Shown piece by piece: positions 1-6,676 of a stretch of 7,375 nucleotides of DNA (position 1 is its first letter; every line of letters starts with the position of its first letter). Source of the stretch: Acidobacteriota bacterium. GTDB lineage: Bacteria > Acidobacteriota > Terriglobia > Terriglobales > Acidobacteriaceae. The notes under the pieces were generated by a model. The model saw only the letters and a list, made by a program, of their open reading frames with translations. It searched no databases and had not been told where the DNA came from. The position numbers and the translations under genes were made by a program. The stretch spans positions 1 to 7,375 of the forward strand of contig JAJZIF010000186.1 in NCBI GenBank assembly GCA_021810735.1. Reading direction: 5' to 3'.

Positions 1-17
1 GCAAGCAGCGGGGTATC
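1..17. repeat. Partial copy of a GC-rich palindromic repeat, cut by the window edge
   Basis: The first 17 bases, GCAAGCAGCGGGGTATC, match positions 68-84 (GCAAGCGGCGGGGAATC) at 15 of 17 bases in the same orientation. Only the right half of the presumed palindrome is inside the window; the left arm would lie upstream. The two differences are A/G at base 7 and T/A at base 14. I interpret it as one unit of a dispersed intergenic palindromic repeat. The element family cannot be named from the window alone. Confidence 0.5.
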
Positions 18-60
18 TGATAACGTAGTCTATTTTTCTCAAAACAGCGCGAGATGAAGG

Positions 61-86
61 CTACGCCGCAAGCGGCGGGGAATCAG
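61..86. repeat. GC-rich palindromic repeat unit
   Basis: The core, 64-77, is a perfect inverted repeat: CGCCGC, AA, GCGGCG. It continues into GGGGAATC, which is shared with the copy at the window's left edge, 67 bases away. It begins about 20 bases beyond the stop codon of the minus-strand YXWGXW gene, so it could fold in that gene's 3' transcript end. The 2-base loop is too tight for an ordinary hairpin; a real fold would open at least one more pair. No T-run follows on the minus strand, so I read it as a REP-like intergenic repeat rather than a proven terminator. Confidence 0.5.
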
Positions 87-105
87 ACCCGAAGAGATTT
101 AAGGC

Positions 106-555
106 TCAAGACACTAGAGACTGCGTCCAATACCAATATCCCGAGATCCAGATGTAGTCATCGCCGGGGCAGTAGGGCTGCTCATATTGAGGCATTTCAG
201 GAGGCGGTTCGGGAGCATAGATGGGCTGTTCGTCGGCGTTGTCGCCATATCCGCCCTGCGCGTACTCGGGTGCGTTATACCCACCTTGATCGTAGCCACC
301 CTGTGGAGGCGGAGGATAGGACGGGTTGGTTGGAACGGAACCTTGCCGGTTGCGCGGCGTAGCTGGGCGCGGCGCCAGCAATACGCGGGAGTTGCGCCAT
401 CGACGAGCGCGTTGTTCGCGGCCGCTGGATCCCCCCACTCTGATTTCAGGTCTGCACCGCGGCGTTTGAATTTTGATTCCCGCGACATGTGCAACACTCA
501 ACATCAGAACAGCAGAAAGCATTGAGCCGAACGCTAACTTCTTGCGGGTAATCAT
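106..555 (-). CDS. Small secreted YXWGXW-motif protein, probably truncated or decayed
   Basis: This is a 149-residue protein of unknown function. It starts MITRKKLAFGSMLSAVLMLS, a typical signal peptide: basic N-terminus, hydrophobic core, and likely cleavage near HVAG around residue 26. A GGAG box 10 bases upstream supports ATG 555 over longer in-frame starts. Residues 27-75 are arginine-rich and of low quality. Residues 80-125 are rich in Pro, Gly, Tyr and Gln (YPPPPQGGYDQGGY). Near the end is PYCPGDDYIWISGYWYW, which resembles the YXWxxGYW repeat of acidobacterial and proteobacterial surface proteins. Those proteins normally continue with further repeats; here the reading stops six residues after the motif. 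The arginine-rich middle may reflect a compensated frameshift, so this could be a decaying gene. It is divergent from the GH3 gene. Confidence 0.6.
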   Translation of the reverse strand: MITRKKLAFGSMLSAVLMLSVAHVAGIKIQTPRCRPEIRVGGSSGREQRARRWRNSRVLLAPRPATPRNRQGSVPTNPSYPPPPQGGYDQGGYNAPEYAQGGYGDNADEQPIYAPEPPPEMPQYEQPYCPGDDYIWISGYWYWTQSLVS

Positions 556-707
556 GCGGATATGTCTCCGGGGACTACGATGCAGATTTCGTGCCCTTCG
601 CCACTTCTGTTTCCAATACATTTCAAGCCTGGAGTTGGGATCGCGGACAGGGGGAGGATTCGCGGCCAGAAAGCAGGGATTTGTCAGGGCGAGGTAGGCA
701 CAGTAGA

Positions 708-737
708 TTGATAGACGCCCAATCCGTTCTCTTTTAT
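708..737 (+). promoter_or_regulatory. Weak candidate promoter for the GH3 gene
   Basis: TTGATA at 708-713 is followed after 18 bases by TTTTAT at 732-737, within the longer AT stretch TTTTATAAG. Transcription would start near 744, leaving a short leader that contains the AAGGAG ribosome binding site at 749-754. Both boxes deviate from consensus, and TATAAG at 735-740 is an alternative -10 with no well-spaced partner. The rest of the 204-base gap to the divergent gene shows no clear operator. Confidence 0.25.
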
Positions 738-759
738 AAGGTGCGAACAAGGAGATGAC

Positions 760-3477
760 ATGTTTCGACTGCCCCTGTTTCCAGAAGTTCGGCTGCGACT
801 GAACGTCTGGCTTTCTGCGTTGCTGGTATGTTTCGGTGCATCATTTTTGATGGCTTCGGGAAGTTTCGCGCAATCGACCGCGAGCGATGCCCCTGCGCCG
901 TATCTGAATCCTTCGCTCCCAATTCAGCAACGCGTGGACGACCTGGTGTCTCGCATGACACTGGAAGAAAAAGTTTCGCAGATGCAAAATCATGCCGCGG
1001 CAATTCCGCGGCTGGGCATTGCCGAGTACGACTGGTGGAGTGAAGGCTTGCACGGCGTTGCGCGTTCCGGTTATGCAACCGTCTTTCCGCAGGCCATCGG
1101 CATGGCGGCGACATGGGACGCGCCACTGATCCACGAAGAGGGCCATGTGATTGGGATGGAGGCGCGCGGCCGCTATAACTCCGCCGTACGAGAGGACAAT
1201 CATTCCATCTATTTTGGGATGGATTTCTGGGCGCCGAATGTGAATATCTTTCGGGACCCGCGCTGGGGACGCGGTCAGGAGACGTATGGGGAAGATCCAT
1301 TTCTGACCGGGCGGCTGGGCACGCAGTTCGTCCTCGGGCTACAGGGAGACAATCCCAACTATTATCTGGCGATCGCCACTCCTAAGCATTTCGATGTGCA
1401 CAGTGGTCCGGAGCCCTTGCGCCACAAATTCAACGTCGATGTGTCACCGCACGATTTGGAAGATACGTATCTGCCGGCCTTTCGCGCCACCATCGTCGAC
1501 GGCCATGCCGACTCGATCATGTGCGCCTATAGCGCTGTGGATGGGGTTCCCGCGTGCGCGAGCAAGATGCTACTGCAGAAGATTTTGCGCAACGACTGGA
1601 ACTTTGGCGGCTATGTTGTCTCCGATTGCGGAGCGGTCGGCAACATTGCCACCGGCCACAAATATGCGCCGAGTGTCGAGCAGGCCTCAGTGGATGCGGT
1701 GCGCGCGGGAACCGACCTGAGCTGCGGTAAGGAATATTCAACACTGGTGCAAGCGGTACACGATGGGCTGATCAAAGAAAGCGAGATCGACACGGCGGTG
1801 AAACGACTGATGACGGCGCGGATTCGTATGGGAATCCTGGCGCCGCCCAACGACCAGCCGCTGCAGTCGCTGGACAGCTCGATCGTCTACTCCCCGGAAC
1901 ACGCCAGCCTGGACTTGCGCGCCGCCGAAGAGTCGATGGTGCTGCTGAAAAACGATGGTGTGCTGCCTCTCGCGGCCAAGGTAAAGACAATCGCGGTAAT
2001 CGGGCCGAATGCATCTTCGCTGGCGGCGTTGGAAGGCAACTATAACGGCACGCCGATCGATCCGGAGACGCCGCTGGCTGCGTTCAAGACTCTGGCGAAA
2101 CAGAAGCGCTCTCGCGTTCTCGATGTACAAGGCGCGCCCTACGTGGAGCAACTGGCTCTGCCCGTTCCGCCCAATGCCTTTCGCACAACCGCGACCGGCG
2201 GAGCGGAGGGATTGACGGAAACAGTCTATCCGAACACGAATTTTTCGGGGGCGGGCGTGACCAAGACGTCGGAAAATATCGACGCCGACTGGGATGCGGC
2301 CAGCCCGATTCCCAATCGCATTCCGCGCGACGCATTTTCCGTCCGCTGGACTGGAACATTTACTCCACCGGCAGCAGGAGACTACGCATTTCAAGTAAAC
2401 GTGAACCGATGCCGTCGCTGCACCGATGTGGAAACGTACACGGTATGGTTCGACGGCAAGCAGGTCGTATCCGGCACATCGCAGGACAAACAAGTGCGGG
2501 ACACCGCCGAGTTCCACATAGACTTCGCCGACACCAAGGCCCACGCATTCCGCCTGGAGTACTCGCATCAGTCGCCGTTGTTTAACGCGGGTATTAGCTT
2601 CAACTGGCGGCCGCCGGTCGAGGCGCTACGCCAGCAGGCGGTCGCGGCTGCAAAGGAAGCCGACGTAGTGATCGCAGTCGTGGGAATTTCCCCGCGTCTC
2701 GAAGGCGAAGAGATGCCAATCCACATCCCTGGATTCGACGGAGGCGATCGCACGGCGATTGACCTGCCGGATGTGCAGCAGCAGATGCTGCAGGCTGTAG
2801 CCGCCACTGGCAAGCCGCTGGTTGTGGTGCTGATGAACGGATCGGCTCTCGCGGTGAACTGGTCCCAGCAACATGCCAACGCCATTCTCGAAGCGTGGTA
2901 TCCGGGCGCACGCGGCGGCGAGGCAATCGTGAATACCTTGCTCGGCAAATACAATCCAGCGGGAAGGCTGCCGGTCACTTTCTATGCTTCGACCGAGCAA
3001 CTGCCTCCGTTTGAAGATTATTCGATGGCGGACCGCACCTATCGTTATTTCCATGGCACGCCACTGTACGGATTTGGATATGGGCTGAGCTACTCGAAGT
3101 TCAAGTTCAAGAATTTGCATGTATCGACGACGACTCTGCAGGCGGGCGATCCGCTGACCGTGGATGCCGACGTGACGAATACTTCCAAGATCGCAGGCGA
3201 TGAAGTGGCGGAACTATACATGAGCTATCCTCCGTCGAAGACCGCTCCTATGCATGCGCTGGTGGGTTTTTCCCGCGTGCATATCGCCGCCGGGGCAACG
3301 CAGCGGGTGCACTTTGCACTGGATGCCCGCGCATGGATCGAGGTGCTGGCCGATGGCGAGCGCGCGATTCTGCCGGGAAGGTACACGCTATTTGTGGGAG
3401 GAAGCCAGCCCGGAGCGAACGCTGGTGGAGTTTCAACAGAAGTGACGATCGAAAGGAACAGGGGGCTTCCGCAATAA
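760..3477 (+). CDS. Secreted GH3 beta-glycosidase (beta-xylosidase/beta-glucosidase type) with PA14 insert
   Basis: This 905-residue enzyme is expected to remove sugars from the non-reducing ends of beta-linked plant oligosaccharides, outside the cytoplasm. A signal peptide covers residues 1 to about 37 (hydrophobic core 17-31, likely cleavage after SGSFA). The GH3 N-terminal barrel spans about 45-360, with RDPRWGRGQETYGEDP at 165-180, KHFDVHSGPEPLRH at 209-222, and the nucleophile Asp289 in GYVVSDCGAV. The GH3 C-terminal domain begins near 385 (ESMVLLKNDGVLPL). It is interrupted by a PA14-like beta domain at about 475-617 and resumes with VVIAVVGISPRLEGEEMP, where Glu648, 650 or 651 is the likely acid/base, followed by GFDGGDRTAIDLP. 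A fibronectin-III-like domain fills about 785-897. AAGGAG lies 5 bases before the ATG. The sequence style favours beta-xylosidase, but substrate cannot be fixed from sequence. No sugar transporter or regulator adjoins it. Confidence 0.95.
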   Translation: MFRLPLFPEVRLRLNVWLSALLVCFGASFLMASGSFAQSTASDAPAPYLNPSLPIQQRVDDLVSRMTLEEKVSQMQNHAAAIPRLGIAEYDWWSEGLHGVARSGYATVFPQAIGMAATWDAPLIHEEGHVIGMEARGRYNSAVREDNHSIYFGMDFWAPNVNIFRDPRWGRGQETYGEDPFLTGRLGTQFVLGLQGDNPNYYLAIATPKHFDVHSGPEPLRHKFNVDVSPHDLEDTYLPAFRATIVDGHADSIMCAYSAVDGVPACASKMLLQKILRNDWNFGGYVVSDCGAVGNIATGHKYAPSVEQASVDAVRAGTDLSCGKEYSTLVQAVHDGLIKESEIDTAVKRLMTARIRMGILAPPNDQPLQSLDSSIVYSPEHASLDLRAAEESMVLLKNDGVLPLAAKVKTIAVIGPNASSLAALEGNYNGTPIDPETPLAAFKTLAKQKRSRVLDVQGAPYVEQLALPVPPNAFRTTATGGAEGLTETVYPNTNFSGAGVTKTSENIDADWDAASPIPNRIPRDAFSVRWTGTFTPPAAGDYAFQVNVNRCRRCTDVETYTVWFDGKQVVSGTSQDKQVRDTAEFHIDFADTKAHAFRLEYSHQSPLFNAGISFNWRPPVEALRQQAVAAAKEADVVIAVVGISPRLEGEEMPIHIPGFDGGDRTAIDLPDVQQQMLQAVAATGKPLVVVLMNGSALAVNWSQQHANAILEAWYPGARGGEAIVNTLLGKYNPAGRLPVTFYASTEQLPPFEDYSMADRTYRYFHGTPLYGFGYGLSYSKFKFKNLHVSTTTLQAGDPLTVDADVTNTSKIAGDEVAELYMSYPPSKTAPMHALVGFSRVHIAAGATQRVHFALDARAWIEVLADGERAILPGRYTLFVGGSQPGANAGGVSTEVTIERNRGLPQ

Positions 3478-3553
3478 TACGGAGACGCGATGCGGCGAGG
3501 CGGGAATTTGCTGGCGCGGCGCGATTGCCAAGAGCGAAGAACTGCGCGGCAGG

Positions 3554-4303
3554 CTAGAGCGCGCCGGCAATTTCGTCGAGGATGGCTTGCGCGGCCTGCG
3601 CGGGATTGCCGGCCCTGGTAATTGGCCTGCCGACGACTAGATTGCTGGCGCCATCGCGAATTGCAACTGACGGAGTTGCAATTCGTTTCTGATCGCCAAC
3701 TTCCGCGCCCGCCGGGCGAATGCCGGGAACAACCAACTGCATGGCAGCGCCTAATTCCTGACGCAGTAGCCGAACTTCTTCCGCAGAGCAGACGAGACCG
3801 TGGACACCGCTGGCCGTGGCCATCCGCGCCAGGCGAAGAACCTGGTCTGCGGGTGAAACCTCAATGCCAATGGCGGCAAGCTGCTGTCGATCCATGCTGG
3901 TCAACACGGTGACAGCAAGCAGGTGCGGGGGATTGGGCGATGCAGCCGCAGCTTCCGCGGCAGCACTGAGCATTGCGGGGCCGCCAGCGGCGTGGATGGT
4001 GAGCAGCGATGCGCCCATCGAAGCTGCGGAACGAACCGCGCCAGCGACGGTGTTGGGGATGTCATGAAATTTGAGATCGAGAAAAATGGAGAAGCCTTGT
4101 GTGGCGAGTTCTTCGACGATCGCGGTGCCCGCGGCGAGATACAGCTCAAGGCCAACTTTTATCCATCTGCAAATCCCGCTGAGTTGTGAAGTGAGTTCTC
4201 TGGCTTGCGCTGCGGTGGGAACATCGAGCGCAACGATCAAGCGATCCTGGGCGAGGCGATCTTTCGCCGCAGAATGTATTCGCTCTCTGGAATTGTCTTT
4301 CAT
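3554..4303 (-). CDS. pyrF: Orotidine-5'-phosphate decarboxylase
   Basis: This cytoplasmic enzyme performs the last step of UMP synthesis, OMP to UMP plus CO2. It has 249 residues, the usual size for the bacterial type I family. The active-site set is complete: Asp27 in IVALDVP, Lys49 in WIKVGLE, and Asp76, Lys78 and Asp81 in [10 protein letters not shown]. These sit exactly five residues later than the E. coli tetrad and its substrate-binding Asp. His104 (TIHAAGG), VPGIRPAG at 192-199, DQKRIATP at 204-211 and the phosphate-gripping Arg226 in VVGRPIT complete the barrel. Its ATG overlaps the gatA stop by 4 bases (ATGA), implying co-transcription and translational coupling. It ends 76 bases from the convergent GH3 gene, with no clear terminator between. 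An N-terminal tail of about 18 residues precedes the first strand. Confidence 0.97.
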   Translation of the reverse strand: MKDNSRERIHSAAKDRLAQDRLIVALDVPTAAQARELTSQLSGICRWIKVGLELYLAAGTAIVEELATQGFSIFLDLKFHDIPNTVAGAVRSAASMGASLLTIHAAGGPAMLSAAAEAAAASPNPPHLLAVTVLTSMDRQQLAAIGIEVSPADQVLRLARMATASGVHGLVCSAEEVRLLRQELGAAMQLVVPGIRPAGAEVGDQKRIATPSVAIRDGASNLVVGRPITRAGNPAQAAQAILDEIAGAL

Positions 4304-5784
4304 CGCTGCGACTGCTCCACGGCGTGGGCGAGGCGAAGGATGGTGGCTTCGTCGAAATGTTTGCCGAGAATTTGCGCGCCAATCGGCAAACCTTCTGCCG
4401 AGTTGCCACAGGGAACGGAGATGCCGCAGATGCCCGCGAGATTGGCGGTGACCGTGTAAATGTCGGCAAGATACATGGCCAGCGGGTCGTCGGTTTTTTC
4501 TCCCAGCCGAAACGCTGGGGTAGGAGCGGTCGGGGTCAGGATCGCATCGACCCGAGAGAAGGCGTCAAGAAAATCGCGCGTCAGCAGCGTGCGTACCTGC
4601 TGCGCCTTGCGATAGTATGCGTCGTAGTATCCCGCGCTCAACACGTAGGTGCCGAGCAGAATGCGGCGTTTGACTTCCTTGCCGAATCCCTGGTCGCGGG
4701 TTTTGCGATACATGCTGCTGAGCGAAGTTGCTTCATCTGCGCGCAAGCCATATCGCACGCCATCAAAACGCGCGAGGTTCGAGCTGGCCTCCGCCGTCGC
4801 CAGCACATAATACGTGGCCACGGCGTAGCGGGTGTGCGGCAGAGAAACTTTATGCAGGGTGCAGCCGGCGGCGCGCAGCGCGTCGGCGGTCTTCTCGACA
4901 GCGGCGCGGACCTCCGCATCCAGGCCCTCGGCGAAGTACTCGTCGGGAACGCCAATGCGAAGGCCTTTCACTGGCGCTTCGAGCGCGGCGGCATAATCCG
5001 GGACAGGCTGCTGCGCGCTGGTCGCGTCCATGGGATCAGGACCCGCCAGCACGCCAAGCAGAATGGCCGCATCTTCGACGGTGTGAGTGAAGGGACCGAC
5101 GCGGTCGAGCGAAGACGCGAAGGCAATCAGACCGTAGCGCGAGACGCGGCTGTAGGTTGGCAGCAGGCCGACCACGCCGCAGAAAGATGCGGGCTGACGG
5201 ATGGAACCACCGGTATCCGTGCCGAGGGTGGCCACGGCCATGTTGGCGGCAACCGCAGCCGCCGACCCGCCGCTGGAGCCGCCGGGAACGCGGTCGAGAG
5301 CGCGCGGATTGTGTACCGGGCCGTAGGCGGAATTTTCGTTGGAGGAGCCCATGGCGAATTCGTCGCAGTTCAATTTGCCGAGCAGCACCGCGCCCGCGGC
5401 CGCGAGCCTTGCCACCGCAGTGGCATCGTAAGGCGGACGGTAGCCTTCCAGAATCTTTGAGCCTGCCGTGGCGGGCGCGCCCTGCATGACCAGGACATCT
5501 TTAATGCCGATGGGAACGCCGGCCAGCGGCAAGGTCTCGCCTTGACTGGCCAGTTCGCCTGACCTGGCCAAGTCGTCAATACGATGCGCCTGCGCTGCCG
5601 CGCGCTCGCGGCTTAGGGCGAGCCATGCGTGGATTTTTGGATCTTCCGCTGCGATGGTGGCGTAGTACGAATCGGCCAGGGCGACGGCGCTGGTTTCCCC
5701 ATTCGCAATCGCCTGACGGGCAGCCCGGATGGTGAGTGGAGCAGTATGCGGGGCTGTGATGGAATCGGACTTCAATTCTGCCAT
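4300..5784 (-). CDS. gatA: Asp/Glu-tRNA(Asn/Gln) amidotransferase subunit A
   Basis: GatA is the glutaminase subunit of GatCAB. It frees ammonia from glutamine, and the complex uses it to convert Glu-tRNA(Gln) and/or Asp-tRNA(Asn) to the amidated forms. The protein has 494 residues, close to the family norm. The amidase-signature catalytic triad is present with family spacing: Lys95 in [11 protein letters not shown], cis-Ser170 in VPGGSSGGS, and Ser194 in [11 protein letters not shown]. Other hallmarks are [19 protein letters not shown] (138-156) and [15 protein letters not shown] (218-232). I chose ATG 5784 (MAELKSDS), preceded by AAGGGA, over an in-frame GTG 57 bases upstream whose extra residues do not look like family sequence. 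It lies between gatC (66-base gap) and pyrF (4-base overlap). Leu208 and Ser212 replace the usual Lys and Gly of the KPTYGRVSR segment. gatB must lie elsewhere. Confidence 0.97.
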   Translation of the reverse strand: MAELKSDSITAPHTAPLTIRAARQAIANGETSAVALADSYYATIAAEDPKIHAWLALSRERAAAQAHRIDDLARSGELASQGETLPLAGVPIGIKDVLVMQGAPATAGSKILEGYRPPYDATAVARLAAAGAVLLGKLNCDEFAMGSSNENSAYGPVHNPRALDRVPGGSSGGSAAAVAANMAVATLGTDTGGSIRQPASFCGVVGLLPTYSRVSRYGLIAFASSLDRVGPFTHTVEDAAILLGVLAGPDPMDATSAQQPVPDYAAALEAPVKGLRIGVPDEYFAEGLDAEVRAAVEKTADALRAAGCTLHKVSLPHTRYAVATYYVLATAEASSNLARFDGVRYGLRADEATSLSSMYRKTRDQGFGKEVKRRILLGTYVLSAGYYDAYYRKAQQVRTLLTRDFLDAFSRVDAILTPTAPTPAFRLGEKTDDPLAMYLADIYTVTANLAGICGISVPCGNSAEGLPIGAQILGKHFDEATILRLAHAVEQSQR

Positions 5785-5850
5785 GCTTTTCCCTTGCGAA
5801 ACTGTGTCAGTTACAAAAGATCCATGTGCGGCGCAGCCCACCGACAGACC

Positions 5851-6243
5851 TCAACGTTCAATCACCTTGGGGACTTTGAAATACGTGCCGTCGCTTTCCG
5901 GCGCGGCGGCCATGACGCGACCGCGATCAAGCGAAGGGCGAGGCGCATCTTCGCGCAGCACGTTACCGGAATCGATGCTGCCTTGAGATTCAGAAGCGAC
6001 GTTAGCATCGGCGTGCACCGTGGCATTCACCTGCGTCATCGCCGGAACATCGCGGGTATCGAGTTCGTTCAACTGCGCAACGTGACCGAGAATGGCATTC
6101 AGATCGCGCAGCATCTCCTGCTGTTCGTCGAGTGTCAATTCCAACTGCGCCAGTTCGGCGACTCGCAGGACCTGCTCCAACGGCACAGGCTCCGGCGGCG
6201 TAGGATGGGCAGATGGATTTGCATTCTGAATGTTGGAGTGCAT
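5851..6243 (-). CDS. gatC: Asp/Glu-tRNA(Asn/Gln) amidotransferase subunit C
   Basis: GatC is the small subunit that wraps around GatA and stabilises its contact with GatB. Family features run in order: the first helix VLRVAELAQLELT at 25-37, the second helix region DLNAILGHVAQLNELDTRDV at 47-66, PAMTQV at 67-72, LREDAPRPSLDR at 96-107, and the C-terminal APESDGTYFKVPKVIER at 114-130. At 130 residues it exceeds the usual 95-100. The excess comes from a proline-rich N-terminal tail of about 20 residues and a polar insert at about 73-93. The ATG at 6243 is the only in-frame ATG near the conserved helix. Its ribosome binding site is not ideally placed: AAAGGA lies 12 bases away, in the loop of a small inverted repeat. 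This is the first gene of the gatC-gatA-pyrF operon. Confidence 0.92.
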   Translation of the reverse strand: MHSNIQNANPSAHPTPPEPVPLEQVLRVAELAQLELTLDEQQEMLRDLNAILGHVAQLNELDTRDVPAMTQVNATVHADANVASESQGSIDSGNVLREDAPRPSLDRGRVMAAAPESDGTYFKVPKVIER

Positions 6244-6250
6244 TCTTTTT

Positions 6251-6266
6251 CTCGATCCTTTTCGAG
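6251..6266 (-). promoter_or_regulatory. gatC ribosome binding site set inside an inverted repeat
   Basis: Read on the minus strand, the sequence is CTCGA, AAAGGA, TCGAG: five-base complementary arms with the only good anti-16S match in the six-base loop. The last base of AAAGGA is 12 bases before the ATG at 6243, longer than the usual 5-9. Folding would either display the site in a loop or shorten its effective distance. That is an inference; a weaker, closer AGAAAAAGA run might serve instead. Confidence 0.35.
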
Positions 6267-6282
6267 TGGAATCACTTCCGCT

Positions 6283-6311
6283 AGTATAACGAGAACCATC
6301 TGTGACACTGC
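6283..6311 (-). promoter_or_regulatory. Candidate promoter of the gatC-gatA-pyrF operon
   Basis: On the minus strand TATACT (6288-6283) matches the sigma-70 -10 consensus at five of six bases. The 17-base-spaced -35 position (6311-6306) reads GCAGTG, a poor match. Transcription would start near 6276, giving a leader of roughly 33 bases before the gatC ATG. The -10 is convincing and the -35 is not, so an activator or a different -35 placement is possible. Confidence 0.45.
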
Positions 6312-6452
6312 TTTTTGAATGGAGGATTAGTTTTCCTCCGAAGGAAACGCGGTAGAATCTGTCTACTTCGCAGGCGCGGGGAAGGCTCGTATCCAAGCGG
6401 GTTTTAGGAGCATGTCGGGCGAAAACCGGATGAAATCGGCCAATTTCCCAAG

Positions 6453-6478
6453 AAAACCTACAAAAACCGAAGAAAACC
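6453..6478. promoter_or_regulatory. Three A-tracts phased at 10 bp upstream of the HU promoter
   Basis: AAAACC occurs at 6453-6458, 6463-6468 and 6473-6478, at exact 10-base intervals, and again at 6422-6427, about three turns earlier. A-tracts repeated with the helical period are known to curve DNA, and A-rich DNA upstream of a -35 can act as an UP element. The tracts end 22 bases before the TTGACA box. The periodicity is read directly; the curvature and its role are inferred. Confidence 0.45.
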
Positions 6479-6500
6479 TGTGGAAATGCGCTGTTTTCCA

Positions 6501-6530
6501 TTGACAAATCCTGCGGAAAGCCGCAAGGTA
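6501..6530 (+). promoter_or_regulatory. Candidate promoter for the HU gene
   Basis: TTGACA at 6501-6506 is a perfect -35 box, immediately preceded by the inverted repeat TGGAAA-N8-TTTCCA (6481-6500). The matching -10 is weak: AAGGTA at 6525-6530 with an 18-base spacer. If used, it gives a leader of about 140 bases before the HU start, containing stem-loops at 6541-6556 and 6635-6653. A missed -10 further downstream remains possible. Confidence 0.3.
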
Positions 6531-6634
6531 AACGGCGGAAGGGTTTCTTAAGACCCGCATCAATGCTGTCGATTTTTGCATTCTGTGCGAAGCTGGACAG
6601 GCGGCGATGAGGTCGGCGGAAGTCAAACAAACAT

Positions 6635-6653
6635 GCAGTGGCAGACCCACTGC
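6635..6653 (+). promoter_or_regulatory. Stem-loop just upstream of the HU ribosome binding site
   Basis: GCAGTGG (6635-6641) pairs perfectly with CCACTGC (6647-6653) around the five-base loop CAGAC. It ends 7 bases before the strong ribosome binding site AGGAGG at 6661-6666, which is 10 bases ahead of the HU ATG. As drawn it leaves the site free, so it might stabilise the message or be bound by a protein. No T-run follows, so it is not an ordinary terminator. Confidence 0.45.
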
Positions 6654-6676
6654 TGTAATCAGGAGGAAGACAAACT

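Larger units (their letters stand above)
6244..6676. other. Intergenic regulatory region between divergent gatC and HU genes
   Basis: This 433-base stretch has no credible gene. Near gatC it holds short palindromes (6251-6266; overlapping GGAA-TCAC-TTCC at 6268-6279 and AGTG-GAAT-CACT at 6265-6276) and the TATACT box. In the middle is an inverted repeat at 6332-6347 (TTTCCT, CCGA, AGGAAA). Nearer HU are AAAACC tracts at 6453, 6463 and 6473 and an inverted repeat TGGAAA-N8-TTTCCA at 6481-6500 that abuts a TTGACA box. Further stem-loops lie at 6510-6528 (a TGCGG/CCGCA stem with an outer CC/GG across a bulge), 6541-6556 (GGGT/ACCC) and 6635-6653. A long minus-strand open frame across it is just an upstream extension of gatC's frame with no family similarity I recognise. 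Confidence 0.6.

Noticed and set aside
1738..2568. A 276-codon minus-strand open frame inside the GH3 gene
   Set aside because: It is antisense to conserved GH3 and PA14 sequence and encodes an Arg/Val-rich string with no known motif.
3478..3553. A terminator between the convergent GH3 and pyrF genes
   Set aside because: Only a short TGGC/GCCA pairing is visible, with no strong stem and no T-run on either strand.
4324..5460. A 378-codon plus-strand open frame across gatA
   Set aside because: It lies wholly antisense to gatA, whose family motifs and catalytic triad are unmistakable. The antisense translation is Arg/Gly-rich with no recognisable domain, a common shadow in GC-rich DNA.
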